This document shows, piece by piece, positions 10,149 to 18,657 of a stretch of DNA of 64,000 bases (its first letter is position 1; each line of letters begins with the position of its first letter). This DNA is from Halobacillus litoralis (lineage in GTDB: Bacteria > Bacillota > Bacilli > Bacillales > Halobacillaceae). The DNA lies in NCBI RefSeq assembly GCF_009856445.1, contig NZ_WMFA01000001.1:1030659-1094658 (forward strand). The letters are read 5' to 3'. Both the position numbers and the translations under genes were made by a program. The notes beneath the pieces are model-generated. The model worked only from the letters and a program-made list of their open reading frames with translations, made no database searches and was not told where the DNA came from.

Positions 10149-11675
10149 ATGGAAAATCGTGCACAATGGGGAACACGAGCTGGTTTCATACTGGCAGCCG
10201 TCGGTTCAGCCATCGGTTTAGGTAACATCTGGCGTTTCCCGGCAGTAGCTTATGAAAATGGTGGTGGGGCATTTTTTATTCCTTATTTATTTGCTCTATT
10301 AACAGCGGGTATTCCGCTACTTGTTATGGAATTCACCATCGGCCATAAATTCAGAGGTTCAGCGCCACTTTCATTCTTCAGAATGAATCGTAAGACAGAA
10401 TGGCTGGGCTGGTGGGCTGTACTTGTATCATTTGTTATTTCGACATATTATGCTGTCATTATTGCCTGGGCAATTTCATACAGTATCTTCGCATTCAATC
10501 TTTCATGGGGCGATGACACAGAAGGCTTTTTGTTTAGTGATTATTTGCAATTATCCGTAGATCCTGGTCAGACAGGAAGCCTTGTACCTGGTGTCCTTAT
10601 TCCGCTTCTCATCGTTTGGTTGATTACACTAGGTGTCCTTTTCAAAGGAGTCAAGAAAGGGATTGAAGCAGCCAATAAAATCTTTATCCCAACATTGATT
10701 GTCCTTTTCATGATTATTGTTATCCGGGCGATTACTCTTCCGGGTGCGGCTGAAGGTCTGCAAACGTTCTTTGCTCCAGACTTTAGTGCTATTACCGATA
10801 GTTCTGTCTGGGTAGCCGCTTATGGGCAAATTTTCTTCAGTTTATCCATTGCCTTTGCCATTATGATTACGTACTCCAGCTACCTACCGAAGAAGTCGGA
10901 CTTAACGAACAATGCTTTTATCGCTGGATTTGGTAACTCAAGTTTCGAACTACTTGCTGGTATCGGTGTTTTCGGGGCTTTAGGATTCATGGCTTCTCAA
11001 AGCGGTGTACCAGTGAATGAAGTAGTTAGTGGTGGAGTGGGGCTTGCGTTTGTCGTATTCCCACAAATCATAAATGAGTTTCCAGCATTGAATGGATTAT
11101 TTGGTTTCTTATTCTTTGCATCGTTAGTTTTAGCCGGACTATCGTCGTTAATTTCCATTTCAGAAACTTATGTAGCTGCCTTGAGTGAGAAATTTGGTAT
11201 TTCAAGGAAAGCTGCTGTAGGGCTGGGTGGAGGACTTGCTGCCGTCATTTCCCTGCTTTTCGCAACGCAGGGTGGACTTTATCTCCTAGATGCGGCTGAT
11301 TACTTCATTAACCAGTTCGGTGTAGCATTTGTCGGACTTGTAGAAGTCCTTGTCATAGCATGGTTCTTACGCAATCTTAATGATTTCCAGGCTCATGCTA
11401 ACGGTATTTCTGATATCCATCTTGGAGGATGGTGGAAGATTTGTCTTGGTGTGATCACGCCGATCGTGCTTGGTTTTATGATGTTCGATCTATTTAAGAC
11501 GAACCTTCTTAAACAATTTGATACAGCAACAGGGAACTATGAAGGGTATACAGATGGTTTCATTTTATTCGGGGGCTGGTTTGTAGCTGCGTTTGCCATT
11601 GTAGCCGGCTTCTTGATGACTTTGAAACGCTGGGATTCCAAAGCCGTTGAAGAAGTTAAGAAGGAGGTAAGCTAA
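10149..11675 (+). CDS. sodium-dependent NSS transporter, methionine/alanine type (MetP-like)
   Basis: A 508-residue member of the neurotransmitter:sodium symporter family (LeuT fold). The TM1 signature GSAIGLGNIWRFPAVAYENG at about residues 19-38 carries the Na+ and substrate contacts. About 12 membrane segments follow. The next gene, 1 base after the stop, encodes a 33-residue small subunit of the type found with Corynebacterium MetP, so methionine and/or alanine import driven by Na+ is the best guess. The ribosome binding site is GGGAGG. A consensus promoter lies upstream and a terminator follows the small gene, giving a clean two-gene operon. Confidence 0.9.
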   Translation: MENRAQWGTRAGFILAAVGSAIGLGNIWRFPAVAYENGGGAFFIPYLFALLTAGIPLLVMEFTIGHKFRGSAPLSFFRMNRKTEWLGWWAVLVSFVISTYYAVIIAWAISYSIFAFNLSWGDDTEGFLFSDYLQLSVDPGQTGSLVPGVLIPLLIVWLITLGVLFKGVKKGIEAANKIFIPTLIVLFMIIVIRAITLPGAAEGLQTFFAPDFSAITDSSVWVAAYGQIFFSLSIAFAIMITYSSYLPKKSDLTNNAFIAGFGNSSFELLAGIGVFGALGFMASQSGVPVNEVVSGGVGLAFVVFPQIINEFPALNGLFGFLFFASLVLAGLSSLISISETYVAALSEKFGISRKAAVGLGGGLAAVISLLFATQGGLYLLDAADYFINQFGVAFVGLVEVLVIAWFLRNLNDFQAHANGISDIHLGGWWKICLGVITPIVLGFMMFDLFKTNLLKQFDTATGNYEGYTDGFILFGGWFVAAFAIVAGFLMTLKRWDSKAVEEVKKEVS

Positions 11676-11676
11676 T

Positions 11677-11778
11677 ATGTCAGCTGGTGCAGTAACAATG
11701 ATGGTTATCGGAATAGTCGTTATATGGGGTGGCCTGGCTGCCAGTATTACGAATGCCGTCAAAAAGTCAAAATCATAG
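11677..11778 (+). CDS. MetS-like NSS transporter small subunit (33 aa)
   Basis: A short gene starting with ATG TCA GCT GGT one base after the transporter stop, preceded by AAGGAGG inside the upstream gene. The product starts MSAGAVTMMVIGIVVIWGGL, has one membrane helix and ends with a lysine/serine-rich tail (KKSKS). This is the form of the methionine/alanine import small subunit family, which is required for transport by its NSS partner in Corynebacterium glutamicum. It is easily missed because of its size. Confidence 0.85.
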   Translation: MSAGAVTMMVIGIVVIWGGLAASITNAVKKSKS

Positions 11779-11779
11779 G

Positions 11780-11813
11780 AAAAGCGTCGCACAATAATGT
11801 GCGGCGCTTTTAA
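11780..11813. terminator. bidirectional terminator between metS-like gene and lytH
   Basis: AAAGCGTCGCACA and TGTGCGGCGCTTT flank a small loop with a T-rich tail on the plus strand. The convergent lytH gene ends at 11810, so its stop lies inside this element. Confidence 0.8.
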
Positions 11814-12748
11814 TTTTTTGTCATCCTTTCCCACTTCCTAAGGAATGGGTAAGGATCAAAGGACCATTCATTTTTTCCATTATCTTGATACATGCCGTAA
11901 TGAAGGTGGGGAGGAAACTTTCCGGATGTACCTGGAGGTCCATACCCAGAAGCCCCGACCGAACCAATCACATCACCAGGCTGTACGATGTCACCCACTT
12001 TTATATCTTCTGAGAAACTGTGTAAATGGGCGTAATAGTGGTAAATGTTATAAATATCCCGAATTCCAATCCGCCAGCCACCGAACTTGTTCCAGCCTTT
12101 CATTTCTACAACACCGTATGTTGTAGATTTAACAGGAACGCCATAGTTAGCGAAAATGTCCGTGCCTTCATGGACCCGTCTTCCTCCAAAACCCCGGGCG
12201 TCTCCCCATGTACTTCTATAACTGTAATTCGCCTGAAGGGGGAGCGGAAAGTCGCGGTTGGTAAGGTTAACGGTTTCAAATTTCTTAAATACTCTCGCTG
12301 TGTTCATAATGGTTTGTACGGTAAGGTCTCTCTTGTAATAATTCCACAAGGCAATTTTAATGTCATCCTTTGTCGTACCATAGGACTTCATGTATGTGCC
12401 TATTGAATATAAAACATCTTCATCATTTTCCAACTGAACCTTTTGATCGCCATTTCCATCTAATCCCCAACCGTCAGGGAAAAATGTTGAGGGCATTTCT
12501 CCAGCTGAACCGGTCCAAAACATCGGATCCGCTTCAATTGCAGTGACACGTCCATCTTTAGGGTCGTCGTGAACTTGTCTCTCATATTGATCGATAGCAG
12601 CCAGATACTCCCAGGGAATATCGGTGATGGCTGAGGTTTTCTTATATAATGCCATTCGCGCATCGCTCTCTTCATCTGCATGTATGAACCCGGCAGAGAA
12701 AAGTACGCACATACTAAGACATACGATCATTGAACCGATGTATTTCAT
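11810..12748 (-). CDS. lytH: LytH, M23-family cell wall L-Ala-D-Glu endopeptidase (sporulation)
   Basis: A 312-residue exported zinc peptidase. The signal peptide covers about residues 1-24 (hydrophobic core GSMIVCLSMCVLFSAGF). A lytic-transglycosylase-like helical region follows at about 30-160, then the M23 domain with zinc ligands H193 and D197 in HEGTDIF and the HLH pair at 281-283. In B. subtilis LytH produces single L-alanine side chains in spore cortex under sigma-K. The neighbours yunB and yutC are also sporulation genes in the same conserved order. ATG 12748 is preceded by AAGGTGAG. Confidence 0.9.
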   Translation of the reverse strand: MKYIGSMIVCLSMCVLFSAGFIHADEESDARMALYKKTSAITDIPWEYLAAIDQYERQVHDDPKDGRVTAIEADPMFWTGSAGEMPSTFFPDGWGLDGNGDQKVQLENDEDVLYSIGTYMKSYGTTKDDIKIALWNYYKRDLTVQTIMNTARVFKKFETVNLTNRDFPLPLQANYSYRSTWGDARGFGGRRVHEGTDIFANYGVPVKSTTYGVVEMKGWNKFGGWRIGIRDIYNIYHYYAHLHSFSEDIKVGDIVQPGDVIGSVGASGYGPPGTSGKFPPHLHYGMYQDNGKNEWSFDPYPFLRKWERMTKN

Positions 12749-12826
12749 AAACTCACCTTCAATGTTTTGATATCTTTAGCATGAGGCAGGCATGCTTTTG
12801 TTATGAATGGAAAAATAGGGGTGAGG

Positions 12827-13456
12827 TCAGTTTTCCATTCCTGTTTCTTCTTCTGTATTCATATTGGGCCCAACATCCGGTTGATTAGGATTGGATTCAT
12901 CGACTTTTCCTTGTGGTGACTTCTTCATTTTTTTAATAATACTGTCGATGGTATCGTTATACCCTTGATCATACACAGTGGAATTACTTAAACTCTGGAT
13001 ATCTCCAAAGGAAGCGGGGTTGTCAGATACATACACATGGTAGAAGCTTGGGACTAAAGAATACGCTGTCTTCTGGACCATATCCGCAGCTAACTCTCGA
13101 TCTATGTCATCTGTTTTTTTGTAGGCAACGAGAACCTCATTATCCGTAACTACTGTAGCTACATCATCGAATTGATCATACCGTAGGATCATCCTGGAAA
13201 TCATATCGGCCATTTCTTCACGGTTGACTTTGATTTCACGATGCTCTTCCGTATCCTGATTTAATTGATCCTTGTTAAAGCGTACATAACCGACTTGCCC
13301 ATCTTTCGGACTTTCGTTATATCCATCCATGGCATTGCCATTCAATGTGTCATCATCCATCATATTTTTCGCTTGTTCTTCCTTTGTTTCCTGACATCCG
13401 GCCACCATGAGTGTAACCAGAGCTAGAAGGGTGAATACTCTCCAGATTTGTTTCAA
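12827..13456 (-). CDS. yutC: YhcN/YlaJ-family sporulation lipoprotein (YutC)
   Basis: A 209-residue lipoprotein with signal peptide and lipobox VAGC (lipidated C21). The YhcN/YlaJ domain covers about 75-175 (EIKVNREEMADMISRMIL through the Asp/Val-rich strand VATVVTDNEVLVAY). The tail is acidic and Asn/Pro-rich. Members are found in spores of B. subtilis. The start is TTG: AAGGAGG lies 7 bases upstream of it and no ATG fits. It is transcribed away from yutD and towards lytH, a gap of about 80 bases. Confidence 0.85.
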   Translation of the reverse strand: MKQIWRVFTLLALVTLMVAGCQETKEEQAKNMMDDDTLNGNAMDGYNESPKDGQVGYVRFNKDQLNQDTEEHREIKVNREEMADMISRMILRYDQFDDVATVVTDNEVLVAYKKTDDIDRELAADMVQKTAYSLVPSFYHVYVSDNPASFGDIQSLSNSTVYDQGYNDTIDSIIKKMKKSPQGKVDESNPNQPDVGPNMNTEEETGMEN

Positions 13457-13591
13457 TATAGTTCCTCCTTAATGATACTGTTTATTAATATTAGATTGAG
13501 CAGTTTTGCAGGAAACATACTTTTTGCATTTGTTGTATTTCCTAAGATGTGAAAAAATGTGATACACTGAATATGGATAGAGGTGATACAA

Positions 13592-13867
13592 ATGATTGAG
13601 CTGGCAGGGAAAACATATGATATCCTGGAGGACTATCAGGAAGGCTTTCAACAAGAAGAGGTGGAAAGTCGATTTAGTGATATCCTGAATAAATATGATT
13701 TTATCGTTGGAGATTGGGGTTATGGTCAATTACGTTTAAAAGGATTTTATGATGACCAAAATTCCAAAGCCACGTTTGATACCAAAATCAGTACGCTGGA
13801 AGATTATTTGTATGAATACTGCAATTTCGGATGTTCCTATTTTGTACTGAAAAGAATTCGTCAATAA
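13592..13867 (+). CDS. yutD: YutD-family protein
   Basis: A 91-residue cytosolic protein of the YutD family (DUF1027), of unknown function and conserved in Bacillales. Conserved stretches include YDFIVGDWGYGQLRLKGFY and LEDYLYEYCNFGCSYFVL. An in-frame GTG at 13583 would overlap the ribosome binding site GAGGTGAT, so ATG 13592 is preferred. It is single, diverges from yutC, and is followed by a strong terminator. Confidence 0.82.
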   Translation: MIELAGKTYDILEDYQEGFQQEEVESRFSDILNKYDFIVGDWGYGQLRLKGFYDDQNSKATFDTKISTLEDYLYEYCNFGCSYFVLKRIRQ

Positions 13868-13868
13868 G

Positions 13869-13903
13869 AAACGGCGCGCAAATGATCGCACGCCGTTTTT
13901 TTA
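13869..13903 (+). terminator. terminator of yutD
   Basis: ACGGCGCGCAAATGATCGCACGCCGT folds into a strong stem followed by seven Ts. Confidence 0.88.
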
Positions 13904-13908
13904 CGTTT

Positions 13909-14196
13909 TTAATGAGTTTCTTCAGAGGGCTTTACATTTTCGCCTGGTTCATCATGCGTAGGGTGAGCACCGTCCTCTTGACGAGGGAGATCCTGGTGTA
14001 ACCCCTTGTTTTCATAGTTAAAAGCGCTGTAATAACGCTGCTCTTCTGTCCATGGTGCACTTTTATCATTCGTAACAGGCTCATATTTGTTTCTAGGTGC
14101 TCCGTAAGGCCCTTCAGGAAGTTGTTCGGGAGTCAAGTAATTACGCTGGGCTTCGACATTGGCAAAATCCGAATACTTACGTTTTTCTTTACCCAT
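13909..14196 (-). CDS. uncharacterised cytosolic protein, 95 aa
   Basis: A hydrophilic, Pro/Glu-rich protein (MGKEKRKYSDFANVEAQRNY..., then PEQLPEGPYGAPRNKYEPV and AHPTHDEP near the end). No membrane segment or known catalytic motif is seen; it looks largely disordered. Similar proteins occur in other Bacillaceae, but their function is not known to me. The Shine-Dalgarno AAGGAGG lies inside the 3' arm of the hairpin that follows the upstream gene (14254-14520), so read-through transcripts could have this start occluded. Confidence 0.78.
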   Translation of the reverse strand: MGKEKRKYSDFANVEAQRNYLTPEQLPEGPYGAPRNKYEPVTNDKSAPWTEEQRYYSAFNYENKGLHQDLPRQEDGAHPTHDEPGENVKPSEETH

Positions 14197-14202
14197 ATTA
14201 AA

Positions 14203-14240
14203 AACCTCCTTCCTGATTATTTTTTGTCGAAGGAGGTTTT
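14203..14240 (-). terminator. terminator-like hairpin that contains a Shine-Dalgarno
   Basis: On the minus strand AACCTCCTTC pairs with GAAGGAGGTT, followed by TTTAAT. It lies between two minus-strand genes. The second stem arm is the AAGGAGG ribosome binding site of the gene starting at 14196. Confidence 0.7.
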
Positions 14241-14253
14241 TTTATGCCCTTTC

Positions 14254-14520
14254 TCAAAGAAGATCAGGAAGGTAATTCCTTAATTCTTCTGCTTCCATTG
14301 CACTAAGTTGAAACATATGTTCCAGATGACCAATTTCGTTGATATTTTCATGATCAAGTAAAGCTTGTCGATTTTTTGGTAAATTGATGACCATCGTTTG
14401 GTTTTGAAAATAATCAGCCTTCATGAGTGCAAGTTCAAAGCGGTGACTACCTGCTGTAAATGAAACAAATCGAGTGCTTGTATTTTGGGTGACGTCTTCA
14501 AGAAGCGGACGTTGTGCCAT
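14254..14520 (-). CDS. DUF3055 (SAV0927) family protein, 88 aa
   Basis: A small cytosolic protein of the DUF3055 family found throughout Bacillales. The family core is visible: TSTRFVSFTAGSHRFELAL near the N-terminus, a beta stretch MVINLPKNRQALL, and an acidic end (MEAEELRNYLPDLL). Function unknown. Its stop is 14 bases before the terminator-like hairpin that precedes the next minus-strand gene. Confidence 0.75.
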   Translation of the reverse strand: MAQRPLLEDVTQNTSTRFVSFTAGSHRFELALMKADYFQNQTMVINLPKNRQALLDHENINEIGHLEHMFQLSAMEAEELRNYLPDLL

Positions 14521-14688
14521 GGTGTGATCATCTCCCGTTCGTTGTATTTTCTATTCCGCTGCGAAAAACTTTAGCATTAGTATGCCCGATTTCTAGGAAA
14601 TAAGACAACTGAAAATCAGGAAACATGAGAATTCGTCTTTTATGGTATCATGAATGGAAAAGGTCATTTTTTGTGGGAGGTTAACCAA

Positions 14689-15126
14689 ATGTATTTTGTG
14701 AATCGAGAGAAAATTGAAGAGATTTTATCATATATGGAAAAGATACAAGAGGAAATGACAGAACACTCTTATGAACGTTTTTCAAACCAACTTCTCTTAG
14801 AGCGAATGACTCAATTGAACATCGAAGCCATCATTGATGTTGGGAACATGATGATTGATGGTTTTATCATGAGAGACCCGGGAAGTTATGAAGACGTAAT
14901 CGATATCCTTACAGATGAAAAAGTACTGCCTGAGAGTGAGCAGGAAGCTTATAAGCAGTTTATCCAGCTTAGAAAAATGATTGTACAACAATATACGAAC
15001 GTCGATCATGAAAAAATCGTTAACGTGTGGCAGGAACGAAAACATTCATTACAAACCTTTCCAAGTCGCGTCCGTCGTTACTTGGATAATGAGCTTGGCC
15101 CTGTTTCTGCCTTTTCCAAAAGCTGA
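14689..15126 (+). CDS. yutE: DUF86 / HepT-like protein (YutE)
   Basis: A 145-residue helical protein of the DUF86 family, to which the HepT toxin nucleases belong. It matches B. subtilis YutE in length and place. The sequence IDVGNMMIDGFIMRDPGSYE is the typical family segment. I do not see the R-x4-6-H catalytic pattern of toxic HepT, nor a MntA-like nucleotidyltransferase next to it, so a toxin role is not supported. GGGAGG at 14675-14680 picks ATG 14689 over upstream in-frame starts. The gene is followed by yutF after 15 bases. Confidence 0.82.
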   Translation: MYFVNREKIEEILSYMEKIQEEMTEHSYERFSNQLLLERMTQLNIEAIIDVGNMMIDGFIMRDPGSYEDVIDILTDEKVLPESEQEAYKQFIQLRKMIVQQYTNVDHEKIVNVWQERKHSLQTFPSRVRRYLDNELGPVSAFSKS

Positions 15127-15141
15127 GGAGTGTGTGTAGGT

Positions 15142-15933
15142 ATGAGTAAGAAGGAATACAAAGGCTATCTTATTGATCTTGATGGAACCATGTACAAAGG
15201 TGCTGAACGAATTGAAGGAGCATCAGAATTCGTCGAACATTTAAAATCACAGGACCTGCCCTTTATGTATTTGACAAATAACTCTTCAAAAACCGTTGGT
15301 CAAATTGCAGAGAAACTCAATCAAATTGGAGTCCATGCTAAGCCGGAGCAAGTTTATACGAGCAGTCTGGCAACAGCGGAATATATAAGCAGCCAAAAAC
15401 AAAAAGTCCGCGTATTTGCCATCGGGGAAGAAGGGTTATTCGATGCATTGCGCCAAGAAGGTTTGGAATTGGTGGAAGAAGGCGCCGACTACGTGGTGAT
15501 TGGTATTGACCGGGAAATTAATTATGAGAAGCTCGCTTTGGCTTGTTTGGAAGTGAGGAATGGAGCTGCTTTCATAAGTACCAATGGAGACATTGCTATT
15601 CCTACAGAGCGTGGCCTTGTGCCAGGTAATGGAGCTTTGACATCTGTGATCTCTGTGAGTACAGGGGTGAATCCAGTGTTTGTAGGTAAACCCGAGCCAT
15701 TGATTATGGCGAGGGCACTCAAAAGGTTAGGACATAGTAAAGAAGATGTATTAATGGTTGGAGACAACTACAATACCGATATCAAAGCAGGAATGACAGC
15801 TGGCATGGATACTCTGATGGTAGAAACCGGATTGAGTACTTTTGATGAAATCAAGGATAAAGAACATCAGCCCACTTACAAATGTAATGATCTTTTCCAT
15901 TGGATGCAGCTGAATGCAAATGAAAAGAAATAG
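15142..15933 (+). CDS. yutF: HAD-superfamily NagD-like phosphatase (YutF)
   Basis: A 263-residue HAD hydrolase of subfamily IIA (NagD/p-nitrophenyl phosphatase type). Motif I is YLIDLDGTMYKG with nucleophile Asp and acid/base Asp; motif II is LTNNSSK; the late motif is VGDNYNTDIKAG. These enzymes dephosphorylate nucleotides or small phosphosugars; the natural substrate is unknown. ATG 15142 gives the usual family start MSKKEYKGYLID. It probably forms an operon with yutE. Confidence 0.88.
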   Translation: MSKKEYKGYLIDLDGTMYKGAERIEGASEFVEHLKSQDLPFMYLTNNSSKTVGQIAEKLNQIGVHAKPEQVYTSSLATAEYISSQKQKVRVFAIGEEGLFDALRQEGLELVEEGADYVVIGIDREINYEKLALACLEVRNGAAFISTNGDIAIPTERGLVPGNGALTSVISVSTGVNPVFVGKPEPLIMARALKRLGHSKEDVLMVGDNYNTDIKAGMTAGMDTLMVETGLSTFDEIKDKEHQPTYKCNDLFHWMQLNANEKK

Positions 15934-15935
15934 AA

Positions 15936-15968
15936 GAACGACCAGAGAATTCTCTGGTCGTTTTTTTA
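15936..15968. terminator. terminator of yutF, shared with the convergent membrane protein gene
   Basis: ACGACCAGAGAATTCTCTGGTCGT is a perfect palindrome followed by a T-run on the plus strand. Confidence 0.9.
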
Positions 15969-17525
15969 CATCATGTAGGGTCCGAAAAATACAGCGATGA
16001 AAAGGACATGCATTCCTATGAAATAGGTCAATTGAATGGGATTGGACCAATCTTTTGAACGTGCTCCTGCCCGTAATATTCCATAAGCAATGCCTGCAAA
16101 GCCAAGAAGGAACAAAATCGGACTGCCTGGAAAACTTAAATAATCTGGAGCTCTCGCAAGAAGCGCTTCTGAAAACATCGGGTCTCTTACCACAATGGCT
16201 GCTACCAGATAGATGAGTATGCCTGTATATAGAACCCAGGAGCGGTCCTGGTCCAGAGCTTCGGCTTTGGAGAACATGATAAAAATCATGAATAGCAAAG
16301 GCCATAAAAACCAGAATATAGAGATGATTAGGGCGAATAATCCTGAAGAAAGCATCCCCATCGTCTTTCCTGAAGCAAGGAGTAAAGCTTCCTTTGTGAT
16401 CTTGTCAGCCCGCTCGATGACTTCAGGTTTGCTTGAAGCTAATAATAAATTATGATCTTCTCCTCCATTGTCTACCCACACAACTGTTTGTTCATTAATC
16501 CTAATCGGAAAGTTAGAAAAAGACGGCGTATTGCTTAATCGTGTTACTGTTGTCGTGCTGCGATCACTGATGGTCGCCTGGTATATGTTAAATTGCGGCC
16601 CTGGCCGGAAAAGCGTTTCAGTCCAACCGTTTGCTTTAAAAAGGAGAACTGACCCACTCTCTGTATTATGAATACTGAGGTCTGTTACTTCTTTCAGCTC
16701 ATTTGCAGAGAAAGGATCTTGAAAATTCACTCTGTTCAGATTAGGCTTTTCTCCAAAAGGAGCTTCAGCATAGTAATAATGATTTTGGATTTTACCGGAT
16801 TGGCTTTGTTTTTGTATCGTTGTAACAAGCAGCTGGTAACTGTTTTCTTTGGTCGTAAACTGAATATCATTGACTTGTTCGGATTGTTTGACTGAGAAGG
16901 TGATTTCACCGAGTGGGTTTATGCTGTTTTTTTCCACCTGGTAGTATTTCAGTAAATTACCTGATGAGGTCACTTCATCTGTCAGTAGATAAGTACCACT
17001 GTTTGTCTCTGCCATATGTACAGAGGCTTTCGGATTATCCAATGATATAAGCTCTTCACTAGTGGATTCAGAGACGTCCAAATTAAAAATTTTATCCTCA
17101 CTTCTGTAAAATACACTGTTTTCAAGAGGGAAGAAGGCTTGAATGTCAGAGAGCTTATCCCCTGTCTCCTGATCATACATACTGTAATAATCAGCGTAAA
17201 TTACCTTGTTTTCACCTATGTAGAATTGCGTGAATTTATCGACAGGAATATCATAAGAATTTTGTTCCTGTATTTCATATTGCTCATTGTAAATGTTTTG
17301 TTGGATACCATCTTCGGTAAGAAAGGAAACGGAGGGTTTTCCTTCGTAAAGGCCTACATTGGGGGTCCGTAAAACAGGCGTGGTCCCAATATCAAGAGCG
17401 CGGCTCCAATTCTCATCCGGAGGCTCTGTGACTTTTTGATAATTATGAGAAAACAGCAAGCTTACAGCGACCAGAACAATGATCGTAGGAAGCAGCCAAA
17501 TTAACTTTCCTCTCCAACTTTTCAT
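15966..17525 (-). CDS. uncharacterised membrane protein with large outer domain, 519 aa
   Basis: I do not recognise this family. Residues 8-27 (LIWLLPTIIVLVAVSLLFSH) form an anchor. About 350 residues rich in beta-strand-like segments and short repeats follow (for example TNSGTYLLTDE, ENSYQLLVTTIQ, ESGSVLLFKANG), suggesting an outer beta-propeller-like domain. The last 135 residues contain four to five membrane helices (SSGLFALIISIFWFLWPLLF, then WVLYTGILIYLVAAIVV). The start has AAGGAAGGGG upstream. It lies between yutF and yutG, which are adjacent in B. subtilis, so it is an insertion into a conserved block. Confidence 0.8.
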   Translation of the reverse strand: MKSWRGKLIWLLPTIIVLVAVSLLFSHNYQKVTEPPDENWSRALDIGTTPVLRTPNVGLYEGKPSVSFLTEDGIQQNIYNEQYEIQEQNSYDIPVDKFTQFYIGENKVIYADYYSMYDQETGDKLSDIQAFFPLENSVFYRSEDKIFNLDVSESTSEELISLDNPKASVHMAETNSGTYLLTDEVTSSGNLLKYYQVEKNSINPLGEITFSVKQSEQVNDIQFTTKENSYQLLVTTIQKQSQSGKIQNHYYYAEAPFGEKPNLNRVNFQDPFSANELKEVTDLSIHNTESGSVLLFKANGWTETLFRPGPQFNIYQATISDRSTTTVTRLSNTPSFSNFPIRINEQTVVWVDNGGEDHNLLLASSKPEVIERADKITKEALLLASGKTMGMLSSGLFALIISIFWFLWPLLFMIFIMFSKAEALDQDRSWVLYTGILIYLVAAIVVRDPMFSEALLARAPDYLSFPGSPILFLLGFAGIAYGILRAGARSKDWSNPIQLTYFIGMHVLFIAVFFGPYMM

Positions 17526-17689
17526 CTATTGTATCCCCTTCCTTTTTCTGTCTCTTCTTGTAGTACGTAGTTAAGATTATAAAGGTTTCAGAAAAATAAA
17601 AATACGATATGAAAAATAGTCTGAAAAATCATAGCAAATTATTATTTATGTACCTTAGTAAGCTTTATGGAGGAGTGTGTAAGAATTAA

Positions 17690-17862
17690 TATAGAGACTT
17701 TTGTGCTTCATTTCCTGGGGGGCGTCAGGGGTGTCTGGGAAGCTAATCGCTTTCCTGCGGGGATGACGGCAAGTTTCCTCAGCTATCGTCCCGTGGGGGC
17801 TTGCCAGCCAGTTCATTCCCGCGGGAGCCCCACAGCCCTACGCTTCTATAATCGGGAGTTTT
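17690..17862. repeat. short divergent repeat, copy H
   Basis: A GC-rich arm related to the composite repeats. It keeps TCGCTTTCC (17747-17755), a middle stem GCGGG/CCCGC (17757-17761, 17818-17822), an inner stem GGCAAG/CTTGCC (17768-17773, 17800-17805) and the end motif TCGGGAG. The inner stem replaces GGTGAG/CTCACC of the other copies by a compensatory change. The rest of the gap 17526-17962 contains only AT-rich DNA. Confidence 0.7.
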
Positions 17863-17962
17863 ATTGAAGAAGATGGAGGAAAATAAAAAGCAGCTCAATG
17901 AGAAGGTACGGATACATCGTACACTTCATTGAACTACTTTAACCTTGAATTATTCATCTTGA

Positions 17963-18469
17963 TTAAACTTCATTGTCTCCAGCGATGGTGTGCGCGAGTC
18001 TGCTGGATGCTGCGGCTGCAATGGCCCCGACAATGTCGTCTAAGAATGTGTGGCATTCACCTGAGGATTTATCATTCAGTTTTTGTAGGATTCCTGGTTT
18101 CTGCTTATCGATATAACCATAATTGGTAAAACCGATGGATCCATAAACGTTTACGATGGAAAAGGCAATGATTTCATCAATTCCATAAAGACTTTCGTCT
18201 ACCTCAATGGTCGATTGTAACGGCTCTTCAAGCATTTTCTTTTCTGCCAGACGATCCATTTGAATCCCGGTAATGACTGCATTCTGTACTTCCCGCTTTG
18301 TCAGGACTTTATTTACATTGAAGCGACAGTCGTCCATGGATAATTCATCGTGATATTTGGATTGTAAGTAATAGACAAGATCAGCAATGTCATCAACGGT
18401 GACCCCTCTTTCCACCAGCCAATCTCTTGCGGTTTTTTCAAGAGTGGATACTTTTCTTTCTTCTGCCAT
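17963..18469 (-). CDS. yutG: phosphatidylglycerophosphatase A family protein (YutG)
   Basis: A 168-residue protein of the PgpA family (PF04608), short soluble-looking YutG type. The family motif lies near the C-terminus (HTFLDDIVGAIAAAASSR). The N-terminal half is helical (LEKTARDWLVERGVTVDDIA). PgpA enzymes hydrolyse phosphatidylglycerophosphate to phosphatidylglycerol, but this short form has not clearly been shown to do so. The start is preceded by GGGAGG. Confidence 0.82.
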   Translation of the reverse strand: MAEERKVSTLEKTARDWLVERGVTVDDIADLVYYLQSKYHDELSMDDCRFNVNKVLTKREVQNAVITGIQMDRLAEKKMLEEPLQSTIEVDESLYGIDEIIAFSIVNVYGSIGFTNYGYIDKQKPGILQKLNDKSSGECHTFLDDIVGAIAAAASSRLAHTIAGDNEV

Positions 18470-18657
18470 AGTGAAAAACCTCCCTGCTCATCATGACTTG
18501 CACTGTACCATACCCGCGTTTATTATTGCACAAACGAGTGGTGTTATGTTCATTATATCAAAACTTCTTCCTGAAGGTGCAAATGTGTAGAAGGTTGGAT
18601 CGCCTTAACAGTCATTGGCTATGATAAAATGATAAAAAATGGATGGAGGTTCGATCA

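Noticed and set aside
14689..15126. YutE considered as a HepT toxin of a HepT-MntA system
   Set aside because: No adjacent nucleotidyltransferase and no visible R-x4-6-H motif; the neighbour yutF is a phosphatase in a conserved order.
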